A stretch of DNA of 64,000 nucleotides, taken from Ascaphus truei (taxonomy: Eukaryota > Chordata > Amphibia > Anura > Ascaphidae). Below are positions 35,640-46,610 of this stretch, one piece after another; the stretch's first letter is position 1; each line of letters begins with the position of its first letter. The DNA is taken from NCBI GenBank assembly GCA_036426205.1, contig CM071571.1, positions 113,558,987-113,622,986 on the forward strand, given 5' to 3'. The notes under the pieces are model-generated. The model ran no database searches, was not told the origin of the DNA, and was given only the letters and a program-made list of their open reading frames with translations. The translations under genes were made by a program, and so were the position numbers.

Positions 35640-35870
35640 TGACAGGTGAGGTTTAAGACAGATAAATATAAGGTTATGCATTTGGGAATACATGCCAAAA
35701 ATAAATGTAATGTGGCTGAGTATAAAAATAGTGTTATGGATCCTACATACAGGATGACATTTCAATACATAAAAAAAGTACGTATCACAGGATCCTAGAG
35801 GTGGATTCTGTCACTTGCTACAATGCAATGAGTTGCAATTATCACTTCTCCAATTCAAGCAGCATATTAT
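35640..35870 (+). repeat. LINE-like scrap and dispersed 175-nt segment
   Basis: The first part reads TDKYKVMHLGIHAKN, a CR1-type RT thumb motif. From 35695 to 35870 the sequence is the reverse complement of 46604-46790 with few differences. Confidence 0.55.
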
Positions 35871-36150
35871 TTATAAAATGTTTACCAGGAAGTAATACAT
35901 TTAGAGTTACCTTTCCGTTTTCAAGTATGTCCTGGGTACAGAGTTATGATGAGAAATACACGGTTACAAATACATGATTACATTAAGTGAACAGGGTTAT
36001 ACAGTACATTACTGTATGTATAAAGACATTGCATGGCATTGTATAACATATTTTATCTTTTAGGCATATGAAACAGTTACAGACCAGATTAAAATGTGAG
36101 ACAGATTTCATTTTGAAAGAACTTATACTGATGTCGGCTTTGAGAGTATG
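35871..36150 (-). pseudogene. LINE 3' end with tail
   Basis: Minus-strand copy of the 3' terminal part of the family at 28269. Landmark TTACCAGGAAGTAATACATT is at the extreme 3' side near 35882, and the coding block resumes near 36060-36150. Confidence 0.65.
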
Positions 36151-36644
36151 TAGGGAAAAGAGAGAGAAAAGGAATGCAGTACAATTCAATAAAGTTATTA
36201 TATATTTATGTTTTTACATGTTTAACATTCTATTTTTCTTTTTCTGCTTTTCCAAAAGAGTGGTTCTGGATTAAAATTGAGCTTATTTAAATATTTAATA
36301 AATGTTATAGATATTGTAGTTTTGGTCATCTGTACTTTCCCGTTTATATGGGAAATAGGACATTTTAATATGTGGCATTATGACGTTAAAATCTCACTAC
36401 ATAATATTGTACATTTACTATTGTAATAAATGAAGTGTACAATTTTAATGTTTGGTGTGTTAACAGGTAAATGTCAATGTAGTGAGAAAGTTTCAAGAGA
36501 GACATTAAGATTATAAAAAATGGTAACTTTAATAGTATTGATGTGTGTAGTTTAAATTGTCTATCTCGTGTTACTGTAAGTTGTATCAGTATTTTATTTG
36601 GTTTGATATGTTTTGTTATGTGAGGTTCACCATTGTATTGTTTT

Positions 36645-36840
36645 GTATTGTATGTCTTTATTTATATAGCGCCATTAATGTACATAGCGCTTCACAGTAG
36701 TAATACATGTTGTAATCATATAAATAACAAATAATATAAATAACAGGTCATGAGAATAAGTGCTTCAGGCATAAAAGTAACATTAAGGAAGAGGAGTCCT
36801 TGCTCCAAAGGAGCTTACAATCTAATTGGTAGGTAGGGGA
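36645..36840 (-). mobile_element. L2 LINE 3' tail (or L2-tailed SINE)
   Basis: The reverse complement matches the 3' UTR of the L2 at 52320-52525 (landmarks GATTGTAAGCTC, ACTGTGAAGCGCTATG and TAATGGCGCTATATAAA). Confidence 0.8.
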
Positions 36841-36899
36841 ACGTATGGAGACAGTAGGAGGGAATTCTAGTAAGTGAGTCTGCAGGGGGCCAAGCTTGA

Positions 36900-37440
36900 G
36901 CAAAAGAATCAAGTGTTCATGGTGCAAAATAAATAACTAGTGCAATTAAATGTGCAAGAAAACCCAGTGAATATAATTAAACACTGATATCACATATACT
37001 GCAACTCCATGGAACAAAATCCTCTGAGGTTGATGCTCCCTGAAAATCTCATATTGAGAAGAAAACACAAATGCATACAATATGGTGCATTAACATTTTA
37101 CTTACTACAACAAACAACACAGGGGGGAAAGGGACAACTCACAATTTCCCAGCTGGTCAAAGGCAGAGAGTGACTTTGGGTGCACTCCAGTCCTACTCCA
37201 AGCTCTGGCTTCACCTCGTACGCTTGTACACGTGCACGGCTTCCCTGACCTGCGGCTCTCACTCATGTCCTGGGTTGCCTCGGATCCTCACACGTCAGCA
37301 CATCAGCCAATCAGATTCTTTGCGGAGTTGGTACGGTGGCCTTAGAAGTCCAAAAAGCCCAATGCGTTTCGTCTGTATGTCAACTTCTTCTGGGGTTATG
37401 CCATGTACTCTCTGTAGCCTATCTTTATACTATACACCAT
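36900..37440 (-). mobile_element. PLE noncoding (pseudo-LTR) segment
   Basis: No protein seen. It carries, on the minus strand, a hammerhead-like core next to a GAAACGC word, a signature shared with other PLE-linked noncoding segments in this window. Confidence 0.45.
37358..37396 (-). ncRNA. Hammerhead-ribozyme-like motif (PLE)
   Basis: Minus strand: CCC, then CAGAAGA (one change from the CUGANGA core), a short stem II, GAAAC, then GCAUU and GGG. CCC and GGG can pair as stem I, and the A after GAA can pair with the U before the cleavage position. Core mismatch suggests decay. Confidence 0.4.
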
Positions 37441-37890
37441 CATAACCTGAATAGATTCAGTTGCCTAGCCCTAGCATTTAGCCCAATAGCAAATCATCCT
37501 GTACTGATTAGTCTATATTGCTATGCTGAGCTCTCACAATACAGAAATTTCTCTTTACATGGTGCAAAGAAGATATTCATACGTTATAAAATAGCAAAAT
37601 ATTTTTACAAAGTTTTATACATTGATAATAAAATTCATACTAAAACAATAAATTTAATACATATTTTCCAAAAACACAACATATTTAAAAACAGAACAGA
37701 AAAATACTTAATGTATCCCTACATATACAATCCTCTTTCTAGATATAAATAAATAAATAGAAGCAGTTAGATTCCTGCTAAAAGAGAAAAGAGAACGAGA
37801 GTATAAATAAGTAACTAGAATCATAGATTAATGAAAAACTCATTAAGTGCCGAATTTTTTTTAACTTCAAATGATATTATGATTTGACAG

Positions 37891-38225
37891 GGTCCTTATA
37901 TAGTGGCTGCTTTTGTGAAAGGTTTTAATACAGAAATTGGGACGCTAGTACAGACTGTGGGTATTGATTGGGAGCATAAAAGATTGTCAGATATTGTTGC
38001 TGTGGTAGAACATATGCAGTGCAGTAAGAAAGCTAAGAGAAAAAAAACAGAAAGACAAAGTGGCAAAAAGAACGTTTTAAATTGGTGCAAGTGCATACAG
38101 AGTTTTATTCACAAGATAAAGCTGAGGAGCCTGTATTTTATTCTCAGAATAGATCACAGGACAGGGATCAAGGAAGGAACAGAAAGTGAAATAATTATTG
38201 TAGAAAGTCAGAAATTTTGCCAGAA
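37891..38225 (+). pseudogene. ERV gag fragment
   Basis: The frame reads AAFVKGFNTEIGTLVQ and then GIDWEHKRLSDIVAVVEH, the pattern of the C-terminal capsid domain of class-I-like retroviral gag. A Lys/Arg-rich segment follows. A possible Cys/His knuckle near 38200 is out of frame and unreliable. The 5' part is absent. It belongs with the integrase and env remnants downstream, with PLE sequence inserted between them. Confidence 0.55.
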
Positions 38226-39285
38226 ACGATTTTGCGTGTGTCCATGACGTATCCGAAACCGGAGGGTATAAGGTGTGTATGGGCGGCGTCGGAATGTTAC
38301 GCCTCCCCCTGAAGAAGTGTGACACATCACACAAAACGTGAATCAGGGCGTGTTGACGTCACCGCTGTGGCATCTACGAGCGGGACAGAATTGAATGGAT
38401 GCTAGCGTTCTGATCTTCACACAGGATACTGTTGTATTTCGGAATCTGCTTTGTGTTATGCTATGAGTACATCTTTGACTGCCATTTCAGTAGCACTTAT
38501 TTTAGTGTCTATCCGGTATACTGACATACCTATCTAGTGTTAGCCTAGTACACTTTGACCTCACTCCTTACTATGCTATATGGGTTTAATATCTATTTTT
38601 CTTAACATGGTATGCATAATATATAGGCATCATTTGTATTACACCTAGAGTGACATATCAGGTAATTTGTGTTCTATAATACACTACATGCAACTCTAGG
38701 CTATCTGATCAAGACTATGTGAATGGTTTTGGCATTAGGACTATGTATTAACCTATCCATTTGCCTGACACTGGTGTGTATTTAAACACCTTGAAACTGT
38801 GTTTCCATTTCACTAATTTGGCATCCATCTCTTGTCCCACACCTGGGGATTTATTTTAATCCATTTTAATATTCACATTATTTACTTACCACTTTCTTTG
38901 TTTCGGCGTAGTTATTGTATATTATTAAAAATGTATTATTTTTGTTTTTAGCAGTTCAAACGTACTACCATTATTTAGCTTAGGTATTTGGTTTGTCTGG
39001 ACTATTCAGCCCTCCCACTGGATATTATATCCTCTTTATATAATTACTGTTTCAACCATGAGTGCATACTAAGGGGCCTTCTGTGACCTCGGTCATTTTC
39101 TTCTGTGTACCTCTATATATTTTCCCCTTTGCACCTGGTTGTGTCCACTCATTTTGTCATATGGAATTGAGTGATTTTTTCACCATCAGTGATTAACAAA
39201 ATAAATATTTATACAAACATATACTGAGTGTGTATGTCTTTATTTGTATAGTGTCAGAAGTGTGCTCAGTGCTTCACAAAGAATA
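38226..39285 (+). mobile_element. PLE noncoding segment inserted in ERV
   Basis: Noncoding, T-rich downstream half, with a hammerhead-like motif at 38309-38345. It lies between ERV gag (37891-38225) and ERV pol (39740 on). Confidence 0.45.
38309..38345 (+). ncRNA. Hammerhead-ribozyme-like motif (PLE)
   Basis: CUGAAGA at 38309-38315, stem II GUGUG/CACAC with loop ACACAU or similar, then AAAAC in place of GAAAC and GUGAAUC. Core GAAA is altered by one base, so probably inactive. Confidence 0.4.
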
Positions 39286-39292
39286 CAGTACA

Positions 39293-39622
39293 GACATACC
39301 CCGCTTTAACGTACGCAATGGGACCGGAGCAAGTATGTAAAGCGGAAAATGTACTTAAAGTGAAGCACTACTTTTTTCCACTGATCGATGCATGTACTGT
39401 ACTGCAATCATCATATACGTGCATAACTGATGTAAATAACGCATTTGTAACAGGCTCTATAGTCTCCCCGCTTGCGCACAGCTTCGGTAGAGGTAGGGAG
39501 CCAATATTACTGTTCAGGACGTGCTGACAGGCGCATGCGTGAGCTGCCGTTTGCCTATTTGGCGATATGTACTTACTCGCGATTGTACTTAAAGTGAGTG
39601 TCCTTAAACCGGGGTATGCCTG
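39293..39622. mobile_element. Tigger/pogo-like MITE
   Basis: It begins CAGACATACCCCGCTTTAA and ends TTAAACCGGGGTATGCCTG. TA flanks both ends (39291-39292, 39623-39624). The terminal sequence closely resembles the CAGGCATACC(T/C)CG start of Tigger elements. 330 bp, no transposase. Confidence 0.85.
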
Positions 39623-39739
39623 TACAGGGAATTAGTGTGGAATTCTATACGAAAAAAAATTTGTACTGTAAATTTAACCGAATATGTGACATATTTTATA
39701 ACTTTTGACCATTTTCTCTCCAAAGGTGTCAAACTTTGA

Positions 39740-40520
39740 ATCCTCATCTATAACCTCTCATTTTAAAGAATGTATCTCTGAGCAATCCAGATTTTATTTG
39801 GTATTTTGATGATTTTTGTCAAAGAAATACAGCGGATAATTTGGTGTTTAATTATGTTTGTTCCCAGCATGAGGTTTTAAACGCAAATCTCCTACCTAAG
39901 GTTTCGAGGTTTTCTCATATTTAAAGGTTTCCCCATTGTCTATGCCATATATGTTAAAGAGCTACTACAGGTTTTATTTTTACCATAAGCAGTAGCTATT
40001 GTTAAAATTGCTGTATATATAAGTCTCAAAGACCCTGTTCACATAGCACATAGGTTATATGTGAACAGCGAAGGGATAATTAATATTGTTTCCTGTGATT
40101 GGTGGGCCCCAGGACTTGCTATGGCAGCAACTGATTTATGTGAACAATGTGCCATCTGCAGACTATAAAGTAGGCAAAGCTATCAAGCCCTCACAAAAAA
40201 AATGCCCATGAGGCTCTTTTGGTAATCTGCAGATTGATTTTATTGAGTTACCCAGGAGTTTGTATTTTCAAAATTTATTGGTTATGATTTGTATTTTCTT
40301 AGGATGGGTTAAGGCCTAGCCCTGTCTATATGCAGACGCTAAAACAGAGGTAAAGAAATTGTTACAGGAATTTATTCCTAGGTATAGATTATAATATAAT
40401 ATTTACTCAGACAGAGGAACATTCTCCCTATGAGACACTTACGGGAAGACTTATGACTATCAGTAATTCAAATGAACTAATTATTAAGGATCATGTTATT
40501 TGTAATGAAACAATTGGCAA
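39740..40520 (+). pseudogene. ERV pol fragment: RNase H end and integrase
   Basis: Frameshifted but ordered. A stretch near 40000-40090 resembles the C-terminal RNase H region. CEQCAIC near 40140 fits the integrase zinc-binding Cys pair. NLQIDFIELPRSLYFQNLL near 40235-40285 carries the first catalytic Asp, and a YSDRGT-like box near 40415 carries the second. Many stops. Retroviral rather than Ty3/gypsy by the order and the QIDFIELP form. Confidence 0.75.
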
Positions 40521-40899
40521 GTATTGTATGCAACTAATACATTTGTTTGCAGTCTCTCCATGCACAGGTCAAAGTTACAGGTCACAGTTGTACAGTTTAT
40601 ATTCAAGAACCTGAAAGTGCACCTACTCGAGCCTAAAGTATCAATTTACTCAAGTTTTCAAAGAACCGAAAGTATAAGAACTTTGAATTCTCAAACTACT
40701 GCTGAATTATTGTATATGTATTTTTTTTCTTTTTCTATGTTTAATATTTCAAATACTAATATCTTTGCGCTGACCATCTTCATACTCCTATTGCTAAGGA
40801 CTCTGACTGGAAACTTACAAACAGATCAGTGGATCCTGGTTGGGTTATCATTAGGGGTTATTATTATTATTATTATTTTTTTTTTATCTGGTAACTAAA

Positions 40900-41590
40900 C
40901 GAAAGAATTATGAAAATGAATGGGTTCCACTCTCTATTACTGTATATCAATGTGTTAGGATACTCTAGCTGGGGATAGCAGAGGAGATGAATTTGTTGTT
41001 AGACTTTGCACATAGGGTGGCCCTCGGTATTAATATTATATTTTGTTATATCTGTGTATGTATATTTTTAAGTGCAGCAGAAGGGGTCAGTTATACACTC
41101 ACACCTATTAATATTAAAGGCTATGTCAAGCCTCAATGGGTTTATAACCATTTATATAGAAAAGTTGAACTGATAAGGGTTTTATATAAGTTACAGTTAG
41201 ATAGACCCCTCATTATAGTGCCGTATATCTATTCAGAAGATACGTACACATATTTATATCAAACGAAAGATCAGAAAGATAGTATATGTGAGAATTATAC
41301 TTATTCTGTAGAGGATTTCCGTATATTTAACAATGAAGTAGCAAAGAAATATTTAGTTATGATATATGTGAGGGATTCATTTTGTTTGTTCAGGTTACAC
41401 AAGTCTAGGTACTCAAACTCGACTATGACATATGTACGCAAATCAAATGCAATTACACTATATATTGTGATCTTTTTAATACTATTGGACAATTACAGTA
41501 TCTTTACAATAGTGCAGGAGATTTTATACCCAGTCCAGGAAAGGCAGGTTCTTGTACAGTAAAAACTAATGTAACTATAAGAGCAGAAAT
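40900..41590 (+). pseudogene. ERV env fragment (surface part)
   Basis: A 191-codon frame (40987-41562) begins after a NEWVPL-like stretch and has a CYICVCI element resembling the CWxC-type region of retroviral env, several N-x-S/T sites (for example NYTYS and NSTMT) and an aromatic-rich interior. The upstream frame 40524-40898 contains a hydrophobic segment near 40760-40880. The frame stops where a LINE fragment begins; the transmembrane tail reappears at 44052. Confidence 0.5.
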
Positions 41591-41599
41591 GTTTGTGCT

Positions 41600-41885
41600 A
41601 TGGTGGGAAAAGACTGTTCATGGTCCCAAGGCTCAACAAAGTATCTGGCCGTTCCTCCTTCTCTTACCGTGCACCCCAAAACTGTAAAAACCTACTGGAG
41701 ACTCTCACATCCACCACCAGTTTAAGTTATTTCAAAACTAAGGCTGTCTCGCATTTTAATCTGGTCTGTAACTGTTACATACGCCTATAATATATATTAT
41801 CTTTAACTGTGCATGCAATGTCTTATATATAATGTATACCCTATTCACTTATGTAACTGTATTTGTAAACATGTATTATTTGTCA
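41600..41885 (+). pseudogene. LINE 3' terminal fragment, plus strand
   Basis: LFMVPRLNKVSGRSSFSYRA near 41608 and a W/N-LPETL-like block form the C-terminal signature of the LINE family seen at 28269-28466. The 3' UTR continues to about 41885. It is inserted between the two env pieces. Confidence 0.75.
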
Positions 41886-41894
41886 TCTTAAATA

Positions 41895-42154
41895 CCCTGT
41901 GATCTATTAGGGACCACATGGGCAACATCCGTAGGAGGTTGGCAACACATAGTGTTTCGCGTCATTTTGAAACCAATCACGGGGCAGACCCTACGGGATT
42001 AATCTATAGAGGCTTTGAGTCCGTTCCCCAGGATACTAGGGGAGGCGATCGGCTAACCAAACTCAGTAGATTGGTAACATTTTGCATCTACAGACTTAAG
42101 ACTATGATCCCACAAGGTCTAAATATCGACATTGATCTGGCAGCGTTTATTTGA
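41895..42154 (+). pseudogene. PLE GIY-YIG endonuclease C-terminal part
   Basis: The frame reads IRDHMGNIRRRLATHSVSRH, later RGGDRLTKLSR and PQGLNIDIDLAAFI ending in TGA. These are the conserved C-terminal motifs of PLE proteins after the GIY-YIG core (H-VSRHF, GGDR, L-TLTP-GLN-D). The RT and the GIY-YIG residues themselves are missing. The 5' truncation at the LINE boundary is typical of target-primed insertion. Confidence 0.88.
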
Positions 42155-43290
42155 ATGTCATTATGCATTATAGTCTCATTAATAATTCTGTTTTTGTTTG
42201 CCTTATTACGGATATCATTTGTTATGAGTACCATTGATTTTTATCATATAAGGTATTGTTTAGACTAGGTCAACTTTCTCTGAGGGCATAGTAACCAAGG
42301 TCTCACTAATTTTTTCACTTTCTGTTTTTTCTGTTTTTTTCTTTACAGTATTACGGAGTTGCTAATTTCATCTTTATGGTTACCAGTGGTTCCCTATCAT
42401 TTATCCCCATTTTAATTGCATTGTTTAGACTAGGGCATTTGTCTCTGTAGATGTAATATCTGTGCTTTGAATCCCTGGTATTTTTTGATTCATGGCACCA
42501 GGAGGTCTTTAGAACCTCAGTGCTCCTTATATTTTGAAGACTTTGTAATATATTTTTACTTGCATTGATATTTTAACATTAATTTTAACATTAAGTTGTG
42601 TTTTTGCTTATGTCTCTATTAAATTGCGTAGGTCTCTGCATTTTAAGATGTTAGTATTATCATATTTGCTATTATTTTCATTGCATTAAATAGGGTATCA
42701 TTTATTATGTATAGCATAATTTGGCATATGATTTTTACAAGGAATCCTTCTATGAAATTGAGCTACAGCAATTCAATTTAACCTCCATATTTTAGTCAGG
42801 GTCTGTGACATCACTTTAGCCCTTTAACTGCCATGTGTCAAGTCATTATGATGTATTGCTTGGGAGCCGACAATCCAAGGCTTAAATAGTTGGGGGGAGT
42901 GAATCAGAGCACAGGACTCATCTCCTAACATTTTACCAATCAGTGACTAATTTCCACACCCAGGAGGTGGTCTCTAATAGATCACAGGGTATTTAAGACC
43001 CATATCAGACATTGGACAGTATCACAGAACCTGAGGAAGCTTGAATTATAGCGAAACGAGTTGTTCTATTCACCGCCGGACTGTTGGACCTCTGAGACCA
43101 CCGTAGGAGGGAAGCAGAGCTTACGTTCCAGCCCCTGCGTTCCAAGCGCCGCCCGGACGCGGAAGTGGTGCGAGCAAGATCTGAATGTCACAGTCTTTGT
43201 CATCTGTGCCTGGAGGTCTTCATTTTTTATTTTTCATGTAGTTTGTGAAGTTTAATAAAGCAGGAGCTTTTATTTCCTACTCCCACTGCG
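42155..43290 (+). mobile_element. PLE 3' noncoding and pseudo-LTR part
   Basis: Follows the PLE stop codon. Includes a TATTTAAG word near 42990, a hammerhead-like motif (43026-43067) and an AATAAA near 43253. Confidence 0.6.
43026..43067 (+). ncRNA. Hammerhead-ribozyme-like motif (PLE)
   Basis: AGAAC, then CUGAGGA (43031-43037), a short GC/GC stem II, GAAAC (43053-43057), GAGUU, then GUUCU (43063-43067). AGAAC and GUUCU form a 5-bp stem I exactly where a type I hammerhead requires it, and the A after GAA can pair with the U two before the stem. Stem III would be only 1-2 bp, as known for PLE hammerheads. Confidence 0.55.
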
Positions 43291-43299
43291 ACTGAGTCA

Positions 43300-44048
43300 T
43301 ATTTTGGTGACATTTATGACTAACCCAAAGGAAGAAGGATCCGCACTGGATGAAGTGTATTGAATCAGGGGATTCATTGATGTGCCTGTACTCACAAGTG
43401 CCCGTGTGAGTATTATTTTATAATTTTATTATTTCATATACTTTACCCCATATCTCTGCCTTAGGTAATACCAAGTGACACCCTGTGTGCGGCATTTACT
43501 GCGGTGAATAACCCCTGTGCTGCACCCGGGTGGAGTGTCAATCCGGCTAGTCTCTCAGCTGGGCTGTACTTTAACCCCAGCAGTTGGTCACATAAACTGC
43601 TTTCTCACTATCTGCACTCTCCCTGTCCTTGTGAGATGAATTTTGACTGAAACTAGAGGAAAGTGATTCATTAAAAGGAATCTAACTACCACGATCACAC
43701 CTGGTAAGGAGAAGATTGACCTGGTGACTTAAGATGAATTGAAAACCCCAGAGGTACTTTTTGGGCTGATGAGGACCGTCTCTCCCCAGACATCGGGACA
43801 GGAATCAAGACCCCTTGATACGCATGTACTCACATAAGCCCGTGTGAGTATTTATATTTATTATTACCTTTATTACACATCAACACCATCCCCGTTATAA
43901 GTTTTCCCCATGTGCATTGACTGTAGTTCGGGCTCAACCCTTGTGCACTGGAGTGAAGCTTTATCAGTCTGGCTGTATTTTAAACCAGCCCACCTCATTA
44001 TACATACTGTACAATTTACTGTTCATTTATCCGCGCTCCCCTTGTCTT
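43300..44048 (+). repeat. Imperfect direct repeat, about 440-bp spacing
   Basis: CTCACAAGTGCCCGTGTGAG near 43390 recurs as CTCACATAAGCCCGTGTGAG near 43830. Parallel landmarks follow in both halves (gaatAACCCCTGTGC-type versus AACCCTTGTGC, and CTGGCTGTATTTTAA). This fits the tandem pseudo-LTR organisation of PLEs. Confidence 0.5.
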
Positions 44049-44051
44049 TGT

Positions 44052-44309
44052 TTTCTGAAAGTATTCTATAGCTGGGACTTGGGACTTGGCACATGGTTTG
44101 GATAGCTGGAAGCGAAACTGGTGCAAGGACTGATTATATGTGTATGCGTTTTTGTCGTCATATTCATTGTTATCTCTTGCGTTAAAGGATTGATCACCAA
44201 GCTGACTGTTCAATTCATTCCTTCCATGCCCCTCCAAGAAGATATACATGAAGAACAGAAACCCCTGTTGTGCAACAATAACCTCCTGATGTCATCCAAC
44301 GACAAATAA
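44052..44309 (+). pseudogene. ERV env transmembrane tail
   Basis: The open frame ending at 44309 has a 20-25 residue hydrophobic span (LIICVCVFVVIFIVISCV, near 44130-44180) followed by a polar cytoplasmic tail of about 45 residues. It lies immediately past the PLE insertion and upstream of an LTR-like region, the position expected for the env 3' end. Before 44110 a WDLG-LGTW stretch may be the end of the ectodomain. Confidence 0.5.
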
Positions 44310-44599
44310 ATGCTTGCCAGGAGAGGGAAAAACAATTGCGAATGGATAAGGAATGGGTGAGACTCCAAGGGATTGAGGTACCAGACCATGGGTTACATCG
44401 AGGAAATACCCTCTACTAGAAAAGGATACTGTGTTTTCCAAGAATAAAGCTATACATTTCTCACTGAAGAATTCGAAAAGTATAAGAGAATGGACTGATG
44501 AAGTAATATTGCTGAAATTAATATACTGTTGATATTATTTAAACAGACTGGGGGGTCTCTGGAGAAGGATTGAAGGTGATGTTTTGTTTCCATTTTGTC

Positions 44600-46610
44600 T
44601 GTTCTTTTAGAGTCCATTTTGTGTGTAAGAATGTGTGTGTGGTGTAAATGAGTTTTGCTCACAGTAGATTTATGACCGTGCCTGTAGTTTACACCCACAT
44701 TCCTGGTATCTTGAAGTGTCTGGTTCCTCGAGAGAGCTGTTTTAATCTAGTTGTAAACACACAAAAACAGAGATTTCCCTGCCCAGCCTACCGAATTGGA
44801 AAAAACTCACTAAAGTTGTGCTGTCAGGGTATGAACTATTGAGCAACACGAGAGAGAGAAGACCCTAATAAACGCACACTACTCTACTAATATATATAAA
44901 AAAAAAAATGTTATTAATTATATGAACAAAAGAACTGTAAACATGGCGAATTAAAAACCAAAGGTGACGTCACGAGTGCGTCATGAGCGCGACTGAGGCG
45001 GCAGCTTCGGTTTGCAATCAGATTAAACATTTCACACATTAGTATTGATAATACCAACTAGGAAGCTAATATTTGTTGTGGGCCAATCTAGGCAGCCACT
45101 AGTTGAGACATCTTTGGACTTGAGCTTATAGGCGAGCCTGCTTAACACCGGTGCAGGTCTGTGGCAGTTTCTCCTACGTGTCATTTACAGTGTACCAAGC
45201 TATTATACCAACATTCTATGAATGTACACCATGTTTTCAGGAGTCTATGGTACCTGTTAACAGTACCTGGTATATAGCAGTTGTGTCTTTTCAGCTGATA
45301 TTAATACCTCAGCAAGTTAAACTTTGATGTGGGCCATATAAGGTAACCACTATTTGAGACAGACATAGGTATCACTCAGGATTGTGTGTGATTATCGTTA
45401 ACAGTGATTTCCACCATGTACACTGAGATCAGACTTCCACATAAGATATGTTCACTATGAAGATCTTTAGATAACTGTATTAATAGACCTCTTAGGCAGT
45501 TCCGTGTCTCTATATGTAGTGTACATGCTTTAGCAAACTATGTTGTGGGCCAATTCGGGTAACCACTAATTAAGAGAGATAGTTAGAGGTCTTCAGTTAT
45601 ATATATGTCTATATAAGACTACTAGCACTTTGACAGCTTTACATTTCAGCATTGAGCAACTTTTATTACACACTAGCATTTATGGTTACACAGCTTACAT
45701 CGGATCCAATACGTCTGTTTTCCAACAATTGTTATGAGCTAAGATATTAGCCACTCTAGACAATTTTTAGGTGAGCCAGAATATTTATGTCATCATCTGA
45801 CTACGGTGCTCCCTAGTCTGTACAATCAGACATCAGTATAGACAGACAGTTAAATCATTCTGTCTACTTGTCACTACTTTATAAAGTGGTGGTTTGCATA
45901 ACAGACAGATTCTACAGTGTACCCATTTTATTACTGTGGACATTGAGTGCATCTACATGAAGTACTTCTATGGAGTAGGCATATCAACACCAATGCAGTA
46001 TTGTGCTCATCTCTGAAATAGGCAGTGGTGCTTATTATGCATCACTCATGTCCGCTGTCTGTGTTTCGAACATACCTTCAACAGTGGTTATTATTAAGGA
46101 TATTTATTAGGATGCCTTACTACACAACAATTTTTCACACAGCGTGAATGATTAGCTGAAATCATCATATACCTACATAATTTATTACTATAGAGTTTAC
46201 AATTTCAACTATATGAGGGGTTTACTGATTGCTCAGTGCTCTAATTTGGTTTTTAATTCGCCTTGTTTACAGTTCTTTTGTTCATATAATTAATAATTTA
46301 AAAAATATATATATATTAGTAGAGTAGAGTGCATCTATTAGGGTCTTCTCTCTCTCGTGTTGCTTAATCTAGTTGTAACCAGGTTTTAATGATCTATAAA
46401 ATGATTAGTTTAAGAATTAAGGAGTGGTTAGTACATTCTGCCTAGTAACTTATTTTAAACAAAGGAATTTAACATGTATAAAAAGCCTGCTTGGATACTA
46501 TTTTGGCAGAGAGTCTCATTGACTTTTGTGTGTATGATTATACTTTGTTCTTTACTGTGCAATAAACTACTCATTATCTAGATCCCGTGTTTGTCAGTTT
46601 GCAAACAATG
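44600..46610 (+). repeat. Probable ERV 3' LTR, split by a 1.5 kb insertion
   Basis: The right part (46370-46610) has GTATAAAAAGCC (TATA, near 46478) and CAATAAACTAC (polyadenylation signal, near 46558), about 80 bp apart. The left part (44600-44842) follows env and a purine-rich stretch. TIR element 44843-46363 lies between them. LTR ends were not fixed because no 5' LTR was found. Confidence 0.4.
44843..46363. mobile_element. 1.5 kb element with 118-nt terminal inverted repeats
   Basis: The left arm 44843-44960 starts GCAACACGAGAGAGAGAAGA and the right arm 46246-46363 ends in its complement. Flanks are TTGA and TTAA, compatible with a TTAA target (piggyBac-like) with one change. The interior has a repeated TGTGGGCCA..AACCACTA motif near 45078, 45330 and 45544. 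No transposase frame. Confidence 0.8.
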
